A DNA stretch of 12,391 nt, taken from NCBI GenBank assembly GCA_036380435.1, contig DASVES010000077.1:1-12391 (forward strand). The letters are read 5' to 3'. A program made the position numbers and the translations under genes. Position 1 is the first letter of the stretch, and every line of letters starts with the position of its first letter. Origin of the DNA: DASQDT01 sp036380435. GTDB lineage: Bacteria; Acidobacteriota; Blastocatellia; Pyrinomonadales; Pyrinomonadaceae. The notes beneath the pieces are model-generated. The model was not told the origin of the DNA. It did not search any database and saw only the letters and a program-made list of their open reading frames with translations. Positions 6,412 to 12,391 of this stretch are shown here, piece by piece.

Positions 6412-7503
6412 TTACATGACCGGCCCGCTCTCGCCTGGTGCGAACGAGGGGCGGGAGGCCCCAAAAATCTGCCTTTCCAGCGTCTCGGCGACCCCCTCGA
6501 ACATCTGCGGGAGCGTCCTGACGTAGACCGCCCGGTTGAAGTCCTCGCGGGCGTGGCCCATGAGGACGCACCGAGCCTTGTCGGCCACGCCGCCCTCGCT
6601 GAGCAGCGTGTTGTAGGTGTAACGCAGGGAGTAAGGCGTGAAGTGAGGGGGAAGCCCCGACCTCTTCAGGAGCCGCGCGAACATGTCGCGCAGCCACCCC
6701 TCGCTGATGGGCCTGCCCGTCCGGGAAGGGAAGACGAGGCCGTAGTCCGTCCACCCGGCGCCGAGGAGGCGCTCTCGGGCCGCGTTCGCGCATTGGAGCC
6801 TCATCAACTCGCGGTAGAGCCACGCGGGGAAGGGCACCTCGCGGACACCCTTGCGCGTCTTCGGCCTCGTGAAGATGTGGCCCGGCGCGCGGCGGAGCTT
6901 GACGGCCTGCTGCGTCACCCTCACCAGCGCCGCCGCGTCGTCCACGAGTTCGACGTTGGAGAGCGGAAGCCCCAGGCATTCCTTCGGCCTCATGCCCATG
7001 AAGAGCGCGAAGACGAAGATGAGATCGCCCAAGTCGAGCAGGGCCGTCTCGACGAGCGTTCGCGCCTCCGCGGGCGTGAGGCTTCGCGTCTCCCGCGGCT
7101 CCGCGCCCTTCGGGAGTTCGAGACCCTCCAGCGGACTCTCTCTCAAATACTTTTTCCAGACGGCGTACTTGATGAAGAGTTTGCAGACCCGCCGGACGTG
7201 CTTGATGGTCGAGTCCGACAGCCCCCGGTCTTGCAGGCCGTTGAACATCCTTTCGAGCGCGCCCGGCTGAAAGTCTTTAATCTGGAGGTGTCCGACGTAA
7301 GGGAGCACGCAGGAGTTGAGCGTGTCCCGGTAGTTGTCTATCGTGGTGACGGCGAGGCCCTTGCGCCTGTGTTGTTTCATCCACTCTTCGGTGAGGGCCT
7401 TGACGGTGAGGGGCGACGGGACGAAAAGCAGCCCGGCGCCGATGAGCGTCACGAGGTCTCTGCGCCGGGCGCCGGCCTTCTCCGGCGTCGTGTCGTAGAG
7501 CAT
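6412..7503 (-). CDS. Tyrosine recombinase / phage-type integrase
   Basis: The 363-residue protein belongs to the tyrosine site-specific recombinases, which cut and rejoin DNA through a 3'-phosphotyrosine. A core-binding SAM-like domain spans about 32-131 (LTVKALTEEWMKQH...STIKHVRRVCKLFIKYAV). The catalytic domain follows, with box I Arg172 in FMGMRPKECLGL, a beta-hairpin Lys at 215 or 218 in RPKTRKGVREVP, box II YSLRYT with Arg294, box III LMGH with His317, and the nucleophile candidate Tyr327 in AVYVRT. The box II His is replaced by Tyr291, a variation found in some active integrases. The start is uncertain: upstream of the ATG at 7503 the frame stays open to 7594 without another ATG or GTG, and no good ribosome site is seen. 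No paired att sites, excisionase or phage genes are visible, so whether it defines a mobile element is unknown. Confidence 0.92.
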   Translation of the reverse strand: MLYDTTPEKAGARRRDLVTLIGAGLLFVPSPLTVKALTEEWMKQHRRKGLAVTTIDNYRDTLNSCVLPYVGHLQIKDFQPGALERMFNGLQDRGLSDSTIKHVRRVCKLFIKYAVWKKYLRESPLEGLELPKGAEPRETRSLTPAEARTLVETALLDLGDLIFVFALFMGMRPKECLGLPLSNVELVDDAAALVRVTQQAVKLRRAPGHIFTRPKTRKGVREVPFPAWLYRELMRLQCANAARERLLGAGWTDYGLVFPSRTGRPISEGWLRDMFARLLKRSGLPPHFTPYSLRYTYNTLLSEGGVADKARCVLMGHAREDFNRAVYVRTLPQMFEGVAETLERQIFGASRPSFAPGESGPVM

Positions 7504-7590
7504 TTCCGAGTTCGTGATGGGGCGTCGGGTGCATGCCGTTGTCAGGTGGCGTGTTGGGCAGAATGTGTCACCGCCGCAGCCGGGAGCGGC

Positions 7591-8310
7591 CTAACTTAAT
7601 AGAACCTCACGCATGACTATTGCCAGGTCTCGCAACGCGCGCTCCCCATCGCCCGTGAAGGCAGAGCCGTGCATGGCGGCGATGGTCTTCGGCTTGAGAT
7701 CGGCTAAGCTGTGTAGGGTTTGATCCGTGTGCTGCGTGTACGGCATATAATTCGCGAAAGGGCCTGCCTGATAGTCAACTAGTGTCTTACGCACAGCTTC
7801 AATCACGTCCGATTCAGTCAACGGCGCGACGTTCCCGTTCTGATGAAACAGGTCGGAACAAAGAAGGGTTTTGTTCTCCTCTTCAAAGAGCAACCCGGCC
7901 TCCCAGCAGTGCGGCACGTGCGGCGTGTGGAGCAGGCGGAAGCGGTACTTGCCCGTGTGTAGAATCTCCCCGTCAGACATGCCTTTGGCCGGGCGGACGG
8001 CAAAATCGTTGACGCTGACGAGCGCCCCGACCATGCTGCACACGGGCTGGGCGGCCGGGGCCTGCTGGAGCCATTCGTTGAGCGCGCCGCACTCGTCCGC
8101 CTCGAAATGGCTGAAGCCCAGCCACCGTATCCTCGAAGGATCAATTAGGCTCGCCACCGCATCGCGGACGAAGGGAAACATCGCCCGATGTCCGGTATGA
8201 AACAGTAGTGGCTCATCGTCCCTGACGAGAAATTGATTGAACTGCATGTCAATCTCCGGGACATAAGTAGAGATGCGGTATACGTCAGGGGCAATCTCCG
8301 TCACACTCAT
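7591..8310 (-). CDS. Flavodiiron-like metallo-beta-lactamase fold protein (ODP family), no flavodoxin domain
   Basis: The 239-residue protein is a stand-alone metallo-beta-lactamase domain of the type in flavodiiron and oxygen-binding di-iron proteins (ODP), which bind or reduce O2 or NO. The ligands appear at family spacing: HFEAD gives His68, Glu70 and Asp72; VPHCWE gives His134; LLCSDLFHQNG gives Asp153; AAMHGS gives His214. The intervals (66, 19 and 61 residues) match those of flavodiiron proteins. The residue after Asp72 is Glu73 where the family usually has a second-iron His, so the metal site may differ. There is no signal peptide and no C-terminal FMN flavodoxin domain, so it is probably cytoplasmic and needs a separate electron donor or acts as a sensor. 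A GGGAGG ribosome site about 6 nt upstream fixes the ATG at 8310. Its stop lies 87 nt from the integrase start, on the same strand. Confidence 0.85.
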   Translation of the reverse strand: MSVTEIAPDVYRISTYVPEIDMQFNQFLVRDDEPLLFHTGHRAMFPFVRDAVASLIDPSRIRWLGFSHFEADECGALNEWLQQAPAAQPVCSMVGALVSVNDFAVRPAKGMSDGEILHTGKYRFRLLHTPHVPHCWEAGLLFEEENKTLLCSDLFHQNGNVAPLTESDVIEAVRKTLVDYQAGPFANYMPYTQHTDQTLHSLADLKPKTIAAMHGSAFTGDGERALRDLAIVMREVLLS

Positions 8311-8553
8311 GGCCTACCTCCCAAATTCCATTGTCCACGACCATCATATCTGCTAACGCGAAATTTCTGCTGAACCTGGATCACTCGCCCAACAGGAAGC
8401 CATCTAACGCCCGGTATCACCCGCCGCGCACGCAACGCCGCTTGAGAACAAGCCCCTTGCGATGCCGTCCGCGCCTGTGCCTTGGCAACGGTGTACGTTG
8501 CGCGTGTCAGTGTTTCCCGTTGCTGCCGGACTCCGTGACCCCGCCTTGTGCAA
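8311..8553 (-). other. Gap between cytochrome and MBL genes; weak -10-like promoter only
   Basis: This 243-bp gap has no supported gene. On the minus strand TATGAT at 8348-8343 could serve as a -10 about 33 nt before the MBL start codon, but no convincing -35 is found at 16-18 nt. A strong ribosome site for the MBL gene (GGGAGG) lies at the left end. A short GCAAC/GTTGC inverted pair near 8480-8500 is unremarkable. Confidence 0.25.
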
Positions 8554-9795
8554 TCAAGGGTTGTTGCCGGCCGGGTACACCTTGATCCAATGGGTACGCA
8601 CCTGCGGCTGCACCATTCGCCCCTCGTTCGTCGAAACGACGGACTTCGACGTGACCTTCGGCATGTGGCAGTTGATGCAGTTCTCGGCGATCTTGTGGCC
8701 CCTCTCCCGGTAAATCCCACAACTCTCGACCTTGTGGCACGTCAGACAACTGCGCGAGAAGGCCGCCGCGTCCCGCTGCGGTAGATGAACATCGTGGCAC
8801 GTTGAGCAAGACATGGTGGAGGCTTGAAAGCAGCGGCTCCTCTCCAGAAGAGCCACCTGGTTGCCGTGAACATCGATCACCTCATCCGGCCCCGAGGCTC
8901 CGCGCTGGATGTAATCACCGAGCGGCTTGCCTGCCACGTAGGAAAACGCCGGGGCCTTGCCCACCCCGATGCCGCCGTGACACAGGGCACACGCTTCGAC
9001 CTGCCGGGCGCGAGAAAGTTTTGCCGGATTGATAATCGCCTGTCCCGAAGATTTGGCGGCCTGAGAGGTTTGGACCGCGGAGTGCTCTTGGCCCGGACCG
9101 TGGCACCTCCCGCAAGAGATGCCTAGTACATAATTGGCCTTGTCGTATCGATTGCCGGCGCCCGACCCGGAGAGCGACTCGAAGTATGAGGCATGGCACT
9201 CCAGACAGCGTGGGGCGACGGGACGGCCGAAATTTAATTCCCCATCCTCATACCCCGGACTATTGACCCATTTCCCCGGGTCAGTCCAGTACGAGACGGG
9301 CAGCTGAAAGAGTCCGTCGCCCTCCCCCCAGTACAGGTACGACTGCCCTTTCCGCCCGGAGCCGATCACGAAATCGAACCGCACGGAGAGGGATGCGGTG
9401 TCGGGGGGCGTGCCCAGCACGGCGGTCTGGTAAAAGCCGTCCTTCCTCGCCTCCATCCTGTAATACAGGTCTGGATTCGATGTCCTGAGAATGTTTTCGC
9501 CCTCACGAAATTTACCGGCGATTGTATCTTTCGTCGGCGCCGCCGAGGTCCGATAGTGGGCCGTTTCCCGAAAGGTCTTATGGTCTCGGTGGCAAGACAG
9601 GCACTGATTGTCTCCGGCGTAATCCCCGGGCCTGACCCGCTCATAGCCTTGCGGGGCAGAGGCCGCGAGGGCCGCCAAGCACGCCGTGAAGATTAGACAT
9701 AGCGAGAGCGCGGCGAAGTCACTGGAGGGCTTCCTCCCGCTGATCCACCTTCGAGAAGCACGGTCACTGAGGTCCTCAACAGGTTCCAATGTCAC
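8554..9795 (-). CDS. Secreted seven-heme c-type cytochrome (cytochrome c554-like multiheme family)
   Basis: The 413-residue protein has seven CXXCH heme-attachment motifs: CLSCH 65-69, CLECH 197-201, CGRCH 228-232, CALCH 269-273, CSTCH 330-334, CLTCH 350-354 and CINCH 373-377. A hydrophobic segment at 27-47 ending ALAASA is a signal peptide or anchor, as needed for periplasmic heme attachment. GISCGRCHGPG..H is characteristic of the multiheme c554-like group in soil bacteria. A beta-rich segment of about 130 residues (FYQTAVLGTPPD, SYLYWGEG, QLPVSYW) separates heme 1 from the rest. Function is probably electron transfer; no catalytic activity can be assigned. The start is a GTG at 9795 with CTGGG just upstream; the 26-residue polar leader is long, so a TTG two codons in is an alternative. 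It shares its strand with the TPR/SLBB gene but is separated by 362 bp, so it may be transcribed independently. Confidence 0.9.
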   Translation of the reverse strand: MTLEPVEDLSDRASRRWISGRKPSSDFAALSLCLIFTACLAALAASAPQGYERVRPGDYAGDNQCLSCHRDHKTFRETAHYRTSAAPTKDTIAGKFREGENILRTSNPDLYYRMEARKDGFYQTAVLGTPPDTASLSVRFDFVIGSGRKGQSYLYWGEGDGLFQLPVSYWTDPGKWVNSPGYEDGELNFGRPVAPRCLECHASYFESLSGSGAGNRYDKANYVLGISCGRCHGPGQEHSAVQTSQAAKSSGQAIINPAKLSRARQVEACALCHGGIGVGKAPAFSYVAGKPLGDYIQRGASGPDEVIDVHGNQVALLERSRCFQASTMSCSTCHDVHLPQRDAAAFSRSCLTCHKVESCGIYRERGHKIAENCINCHMPKVTSKSVVSTNEGRMVQPQVRTHWIKVYPAGNNP

Positions 9796-9836
9796 CCCAG
9801 CTCAGGCGTCTTTTCCGGCAGCCGAACTGAAAATAA

Positions 9837-9870
9837 TGACGGCGGAGGCTACTCCTTGCCCCCACCGTCA
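9837..9870 (-). other. Hairpin in the cytochrome gene leader
   Basis: Arms 9837-9848 and 9859-9870 pair over 12 positions with two mismatches (TGACGG outermost, fully paired) around a 10-nt loop. It lies 41 nt upstream of the cytochrome GTG start. It could be an operator or mRNA leader structure; there is no U-run to make it an intrinsic terminator. Confidence 0.35.
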
Positions 9871-10044
9871 TCCACTCATGTCCTTACGTGAGGCCACGTC
9901 GGACACTTCGCCGATTGGTGCGGAGGGCGGCCGTTGAGGCGCCCGCTCTGACGGCGCGCACTATGGCACCGCCGGGCCGACCCTGAATTGACCCTTACGC
10001 ACACGCGCGCCCCACGAACCCGGCTCCCACCTCCGCCTGCACAA

Positions 10045-10071
10045 CACAGCCTCTGAATCCAGACAGCTGTG
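10045..10071 (-). terminator. Candidate 3' hairpin after the TPR/SLBB gene
   Basis: Nested stems pair 10045-10050 (cacagc) with 10066-10071 (gctgtg), and 10052-10055 (tctg) with 10060-10063 (caga) around a 4-nt loop, giving a ten-pair hairpin with a small asymmetric bulge. It is about 86 nt past the TPR/SLBB stop. The bases after it on the minus strand (TTGTGC) are only weakly T-rich, so terminator function is uncertain. Confidence 0.35.
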
Positions 10072-10157
10072 CCGACGTACCGTGACGTCCCGTCTTATCT
10101 GCCCAGAGCAGAAAGAGGAGGCGCATCAACGGGCAGTGGCCATGTCGGAGGGTTTGA

Positions 10158-12080
10158 TTAACGCCTCGCCTCGACACGATCACCTGGCGTAATCCGTGGG
10201 TCGGGCACTTTGCCCGATAGGATGTCGCGCATGTTGTAGGTCGTCGAGGTCAAAAGTCCGCCGCCTTTCGGCGACTGTGCGCCCTTATCCTCGGGGGGGG
10301 CGATAACGCCCGTTTGAGGAACATTACGGTTCGACCACAGGGTCACGGTCCGCAACCGGTGGAGCTCGCCGCCTGCGGCGATAATCGCCTGCGTGAGAGT
10401 GATCTCCGGGTGAAACTCCTTCTGCCCTGGGCTGACCACGCCGCCGCTGACGTAGTAGAACTGCTGCGACATTTTGGTCACCATGAGCACATCGCCCCGA
10501 CGAACAGGCACGGCCATCGCCGCCTGGTCCTCAAGCGCCACCTCGGTTCGTAGCCCGGTGGCGTGGGACGTGACCAACACGCGCCCAGCCTCGGGGAGAG
10601 GCTGCGCGTCGGCGATCAGGACGTAGAGAGGTACTTCCTCCCGCTTCAGGATCTTCGTGCCGGGTTCCGCGACGAGCCCGCTGACGATGACGGCGTGACT
10701 AACGTACTCACGCACATTGACCAACACCCTGGGGTCATCCTCGATGGCCCGTCGGCGCAACTCCTGTGCGATGCGCTCCGCGGCCTCCTCCACCGTTTGG
10801 CCTTCGACGCTTAGCGGCTCGCTGAAGAGCGGATACTCCAAAAGTCCACCGGGCAACACCCTGTAGAGGGTAGATTTGTCCGTCCGTTCGTTGAGCAGGC
10901 GTATGTCTAGTACGTCGCCCACCCCCAGGCGGTAGAGATCGGACGGCGGCGGGGCGACCTTCTTCTCAGCGTGGGCGGTGTCGGTCCTTAGCGGCACGAC
11001 CTTAGCGGTCGGGGCGTTCGTCACCGCCGGCTCAACCTCAGGAGTCACCCCCTTGTGGGGCGGTGCGGAGTTATTCTTCGCCTCCGCCGCGGGAGGGTCG
11101 GTAGATGCATACCTGTTGTCTTCCCCAACGAGCCCTCTCACCACGTCGCTCCTACTGAGCCAGCGCAGACCCTTTGAGTCTGTCCCAACCACCCCGGTGT
11201 TGACTAGCGCCACGTGCTCCCCGGTGGCGCCCCCTCCGTTAAATGATGTCTGGCGAAGATTACTCTGGATGACCGGATCATTCGGGGCGAGGCGCACCGC
11301 GCGCTCGAGTGCTTTAGCCGCATCGGCGTACCGGCCCACAAGGTAGTAAGCGATCCCCAGATTGTTGTGGGCGTAGGCATCGTCGGAATCATTGTCCGTT
11401 GCCAGCCGCAAGGCCTCCAGCGCCTTCTCATATTTGCCCGACTCGCCGTAGGCGGCTCCGAGGTCGTTGTAGAGTTCGGCGGTGGCGGGCCTCAAGGATT
11501 TAATATCCGCGTAATATGTGGCCGCCGGCTCATAACGCCCCATCCGGTGAAACGCGTTGGCGATGTTGTAGCGCACATCGGCGGACTTGGGTTTAATAAG
11601 GATGGCGCGTTTGAAAGCTTCGACGGCCTGCTCATATAGCCCCTGCCTGAAGCGTGATGCGCCGAGGTAGACGATGCTGTCGAAGTCTTTCGGATTGAGG
11701 GCGACGGCCTGCATGAAGGCCTCCGCGGCCTCCTTGAAGCGGCCCGCGTCATAGTAGGCGTGGCCCAGACCGAAGTGCGCGTCGGCGTACGTCGGCTTGT
11801 AGAGAATCGCCTCCCTGAAAGCTTCCATTGCCTCCTTGTAGCGCCCAGCAAGTCCGTACCTAACCCCCAAATCATAGCTGGCCTTCGAGGCCTCCTCGTG
11901 CGCGTGGCCGCGCACCGGAGCCACGCCGGCGGGTGCCTTATCACCTGAAGTGAGAATATTGACCTCGCTTATCACCCGGGACTTTGGTGATGGGCCCGAC
12001 GTGGCTTGTGCCCGCACAGGAAACTGTGAGACGCAGATGATGATCAGAACGAGGCAAGAGCGTGAGACAACTTCTATCAT
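10158..12080 (-). CDS. TPR array fused to Wza-like polysaccharide export / SLBB protein
   Basis: The 640-residue secreted protein joins two modules. After a signal peptide (residues 1-25, hydrophobic core CLVLIIICV, cleavage after VRAQ, no lipobox) come six consecutive 34-residue tetratricopeptide repeats at about 65-268 (consensus G...Y.EA...F..A....P). A Pro/Ala-rich, low-complexity linker (about 275-378) leads to a polysaccharide-export domain at 379-460 (YRLGVGDVLDIRLL, LPGGLLEYPLF, VLVNVREYVSHAVIVSG), then SLBB-type ligand folds at about 463-535 and 540-640 (YYVSGGVVSPGQKEF, LTQAIIAAGG, ITPGDRVEARR). Wza-family proteins form the outer-membrane exit for exopolysaccharide; this one lacks the C-terminal transmembrane helix of Wza and carries a protein-docking TPR array. 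Start choice: the ATG at 12080 gives a normal signal peptide with AAAGGA 12 nt upstream; an ATG at 12119 would add 13 polar residues. A PEP-CTERM gene lies upstream, fitting an exosortase/EPS context. Confidence 0.92.
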   Translation of the reverse strand: MIEVVSRSCLVLIIICVSQFPVRAQATSGPSPKSRVISEVNILTSGDKAPAGVAPVRGHAHEEASKASYDLGVRYGLAGRYKEAMEAFREAILYKPTYADAHFGLGHAYYDAGRFKEAAEAFMQAVALNPKDFDSIVYLGASRFRQGLYEQAVEAFKRAILIKPKSADVRYNIANAFHRMGRYEPAATYYADIKSLRPATAELYNDLGAAYGESGKYEKALEALRLATDNDSDDAYAHNNLGIAYYLVGRYADAAKALERAVRLAPNDPVIQSNLRQTSFNGGGATGEHVALVNTGVVGTDSKGLRWLSRSDVVRGLVGEDNRYASTDPPAAEAKNNSAPPHKGVTPEVEPAVTNAPTAKVVPLRTDTAHAEKKVAPPPSDLYRLGVGDVLDIRLLNERTDKSTLYRVLPGGLLEYPLFSEPLSVEGQTVEEAAERIAQELRRRAIEDDPRVLVNVREYVSHAVIVSGLVAEPGTKILKREEVPLYVLIADAQPLPEAGRVLVTSHATGLRTEVALEDQAAMAVPVRRGDVLMVTKMSQQFYYVSGGVVSPGQKEFHPEITLTQAIIAAGGELHRLRTVTLWSNRNVPQTGVIAPPEDKGAQSPKGGGLLTSTTYNMRDILSGKVPDPRITPGDRVEARR

Positions 12081-12218
12081 GATCCACTCGTCCTTTCGAG
12101 GAGGAACGCACACCACCATTGGTAAGCACGCAACGACCGGGGCAGCAGGTCACATCAGGATGGGAGAGACTTCACGCTTTTCCGAGCTCATCCATCGACG
12201 TGGCCGACGCCAACGCAA

Positions 12219-12256
12219 CATCGGCTCACGTACTGGGCAATGTGCGTGAGCCGATG
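12219..12256. other. Perfect 12-bp inverted repeat between PEP-CTERM and TPR/SLBB genes
   Basis: Arms 12219-12230 (catcggctcacg) and 12245-12256 (cgtgagccgatg) are perfectly complementary around a 14-nt spacer. It lies 74 nt after the PEP-CTERM stop and about 139 nt before the TPR/SLBB start. No T-run follows on the minus strand, so it is either a U-less terminator, an mRNA-stabilising hairpin or a dimeric-regulator operator. A second 7-bp pair (12255-12261 with 12286-12292) overlaps its edge by two bases. Confidence 0.5.
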
Positions 12257-12329
12257 GGTTATTTGTTTGAGTGGCCGGAAGGATCTAACCCACCGAATGT
12301 GTTGCTGTTGAAACCCCTCAGCCGTGTCT

Positions 12330-12391
12330 TCAGGCACCCGCCTGCCGACGACTGCGCACCTTGGCGGCGATGCCCGCCAGCCCCGTCCCCA
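12330..12391 (-). CDS. PEP-CTERM protein, C-terminal fragment (exosortase substrate)
   Basis: Only the last 19 complete codons and the TGA (12332-12330) are inside the window; the rest lies beyond the right edge. The visible end, GTGLAGIAAKV followed by RSRRQAGA, is the distal half of a PEP-CTERM sorting signal: the Gly/Ala/Leu membrane segment and the Arg-rich tail. The Pro-Glu-Pro motif itself would lie just outside. PEP-CTERM proteins are processed by exosortase at the membrane and are often tied to exopolysaccharide production, in keeping with the next gene on this strand. The identity of the mature protein cannot be told. Confidence 0.75.
   Translation of the reverse strand, partial: GTGLAGIAAKVRSRRQAGA

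Larger units (their letters stand above)
9796..10157. other. 362-bp intergenic region between TPR/SLBB and cytochrome genes
   Basis: No coding sequence with a plausible start and protein character was found on either strand. Two stem-loops, listed separately, lie at 9837-9870 and 10045-10071. I see no tRNA, riboswitch or clear promoter. One possibility is that it combines the 3' end of the upstream transcript with the promoter of the cytochrome gene. Confidence 0.4.

Noticed and set aside
7504..7593. The integrase frame stays open upstream to the MBL stop codon in the same frame, suggesting a broken fusion or stop-codon read-through
   Set aside because: The 30 intervening codons show no domain character, both proteins are complete and functionally unrelated, and a shared frame is a one-in-three chance event.
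6553..7599. Plus-strand open frame of about 350 codons opposite the integrase
   Set aside because: The composition is Arg/Glu/Leu/Val-rich without motifs. The minus strand carries the complete set of recombinase boxes, so this is a shadow.
8402..8408. ATCTAAC, which fits the RYYYAAC core of an integron attC site
   Set aside because: No matching GTTRRRY core or foldback arms were found within the following 60-140 bp, and there is no integron integrase or cassette structure.
9995..10183. Small minus-strand open frame overlapping the 3' end of the TPR/SLBB gene
   Set aside because: It overlaps the real gene out of frame, has no ribosome site or recognisable features, and contains the candidate 3' hairpin.

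Overview
The window reads as chromosomal DNA from a GC-rich Gram-negative bacterium, most likely an Acidobacteriota of the Blastocatellia/Pyrinomonadales type. The pointers are a very large Oar-like TonB-dependent receptor with an N-terminal carboxypeptidase-regulatory domain, a multiheme cytochrome, a PEP-CTERM tail beside a polysaccharide-export gene, and heptamer and nested-palindrome repeats. The taxonomic call is inference; no rRNA or tRNA is present to anchor it. Every supported gene lies on the minus strand, so transcription runs from the right edge to the left.

Left part (1-6374): a phosphate-acquisition block. In transcription order it holds a TonB-dependent outer-membrane receptor (2206-6159), a nested inverted-repeat element (about 1992-2154), a stand-alone OmpR/PhoB-type winged-helix regulator (1543-1938), the periplasmic phosphate-binding lipoprotein PstS (311-1375), and the N-terminus of the permease PstC, cut by the left edge (1-218). 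Two stretches of four direct repeats with an 11-bp period (TTCACAT-like heptamers) lie upstream of pstS and upstream of the receptor. In both, a candidate -10 hexamer begins exactly 15 nt after the first base of the last repeat. They look like PHO boxes, so the receptor and the Pst transporter would be co-induced under phosphate starvation by a PhoB/PhoP-class regulator. This is the most interesting observation in the window.

Middle (6412-8310): a tyrosine recombinase/integrase, then (going upstream) a flavodiiron-like metallo-beta-lactamase protein with the di-iron ligand spacing of that family. By eye, base composition is less GC-extreme to the right of the integrase than in the phosphate block, so the integrase may mark a boundary.

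Right part (8554-12391): a seven-heme secreted c-type cytochrome, a gap with hairpins, a fusion of six TPRs with a Wza-like polysaccharide-export/SLBB region, and, at the right edge, the last 19 residues of a PEP-CTERM protein (an exosortase substrate). The pairing of a PEP-CTERM substrate with an export gene fits the known link between exosortase sorting and exopolysaccharide secretion.

No CRISPR array, insertion sequence, tRNA, rRNA or riboswitch was recognised. Short heptamer tandem repeats (GTGAGCA / GAGTGAC) fill much of the pstS-pstC spacer and enter the coding start of the winged-helix gene.
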